In this document: positions 6,480 through 7,008 of the stretch, one piece after another
How the letters are laid out: each line of letters begins with the position of its first letter
Numbering within the stretch: the stretch's first letter is position 1
Assembly: GCA_030040235.1 (NCBI GenBank)
Contig: JASHUC010000415.1
Span: forward strand, 1-7,008
DNA length: 7,008 nucleotides
Source: Gammaproteobacteria bacterium
Lineage (GTDB): Bacteria > Pseudomonadota > Gammaproteobacteria > Steroidobacterales > Steroidobacteraceae
Direction: 5' to 3'
Made by a program: the position numbers and the translations under genes
Notes under the pieces: model-generated
Told to the model about the DNA's origin: nothing
Databases searched by the model: none
Seen by the model: the letters and a program-made list of their open reading frames with translations, nothing else

Positions 6480-7008
6480 TGACGACCGAGGTAGAGAGAT
6501 AGCCGGGCACGTGCGCCGTCGCCGGCGCGTCCTTGCCCAGGTGAGTCGCCAGTGTGCTCGAAACGGCGAAGCCTCCTGCATAGGACTGCGGGAGGCCGCT
6601 CAGCCTCAGCTGGCAGCTGAAGGCGACCACGGTGCGGGCCGGTGGCTGGGCATCGGCAACTCGACACTCTCCGAGCCCAGTCCAGGGAATGCGCCCCACG
6701 GTGCCACTCGCATACATCTGCAGGGGATGGCCCGGAACGAGTGGCGTGAAACAGGCGTTGAAATCCCCAACCGCCCGTTCGTGCGTTTGCACCACTCGGC
6801 TGTCGCCTGCGCGAAGTCCGATGGACCAGAGGTCGTAGTGGTCACTGTTCGCAACCCGGAACGGAGCCGATGCGCACACCGGAGAGGGGCCCCCATGGTG
6901 AGCAGTTCGTGCGGTTCGGAATACAAAGATCTCCTCGAGCCCGCCTCGCACCTCATTCTCGAACGCCAGCCGCGGAGAGTCGGCTCGGGTCGTCAGGGTA
7001 CCCAGGAC
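6442..7008 (-). CDS. Protein of unknown function (partial, 5' end beyond window)
   Basis: The frame is open from the right edge to a TGA at 6444-6442, giving 188 residues and no start that must be used; a GTG at 6951 is possible, but protein-like sequence continues upstream (LAFENEVRGGLEEIFVFRTA), so the true start probably lies outside. Composition is balanced, with no Arg/Ser excess, and supports real coding. Visible segments include SDHYDLWSIGLRAGDSRVV, FNACFTPLVPGHPLQMYASG, and a C-terminal PGYLSTSVVIIRFWKRP. Four cysteines are spread through the visible part. Alternating hydrophobic residues suggest a mainly beta-strand fold. No transmembrane helix is seen in this part, and I recognise no family or catalytic motif. 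Its 3' end overlaps the converging hydrolase remnant by 38 nt. Confidence 0.65.
   Translation of the reverse strand, partial: VLGTLTTRADSPRLAFENEVRGGLEEIFVFRTARTAHHGGPSPVCASAPFRVANSDHYDLWSIGLRAGDSRVVQTHERAVGDFNACFTPLVPGHPLQMYASGTVGRIPWTGLGECRVADAQPPARTVVAFSCQLRLSGLPQSYAGGFAVSSTLATHLGKDAPATAHVPGYLSTSVVIIRFWKRPPASE

Overview
This GC-rich window carries the compact, mostly one-directional gene order of a free-living proteobacterium. Two genes encode secreted ester hydrolases with clear Sec signal peptides, and a third encodes a membrane-anchored TPR protein of a type seen in Proteobacteria. I cannot place the genus from sequence alone. No RNA gene, CRISPR array, insertion sequence or long repeat was seen.

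Four genes read leftward (minus strand) over about 5.8 kb. In transcription order they are: (1) a single-pass membrane TPR protein, 5809 to 3924, carrying an apparent one-base frameshift at a C4G3 run near 4480-4486; (2) a secreted type-B carboxylesterase, 3755 to 2181; (3) a secreted tannase/feruloyl-esterase family hydrolase, 2035 to 440; (4) the start of a multi-pass membrane protein of unknown function that runs off the left edge (410 to 1). A weak sigma70-like promoter lies upstream of the TPR gene. The gaps after it are 168, 145 and 29 nt, with no convincing terminator, so one transcript is possible but not shown. The two exported serine esterases side by side suggest breakdown of aromatic, plant or polyester-type esters outside the cytoplasm.

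To the right of a roughly 210-nt divergent intergenic region, the plus strand holds what looks like the wreck of an exported alpha/beta-hydrolase (6022-6479). It has a signal peptide and N-terminal beta-domain in one frame and a hydrolase-like C-terminus in another, with the catalytic core missing. It converges on, and overlaps by 38 nt, a minus-strand gene of unknown function that enters from the right edge (7008 to 6442).

The most notable unexplained signals are two short intergenic stretches that look like protein-coding relics. Just downstream of the TPR gene is a second start encoding MADDL, the same first five residues as the TPR protein but with synonymous codon differences, and it is quickly frame-disrupted. 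Upstream of the tannase start is a stop-free, protein-like reading in the tannase frame. Nothing here is clearly a new defence or mobile system.
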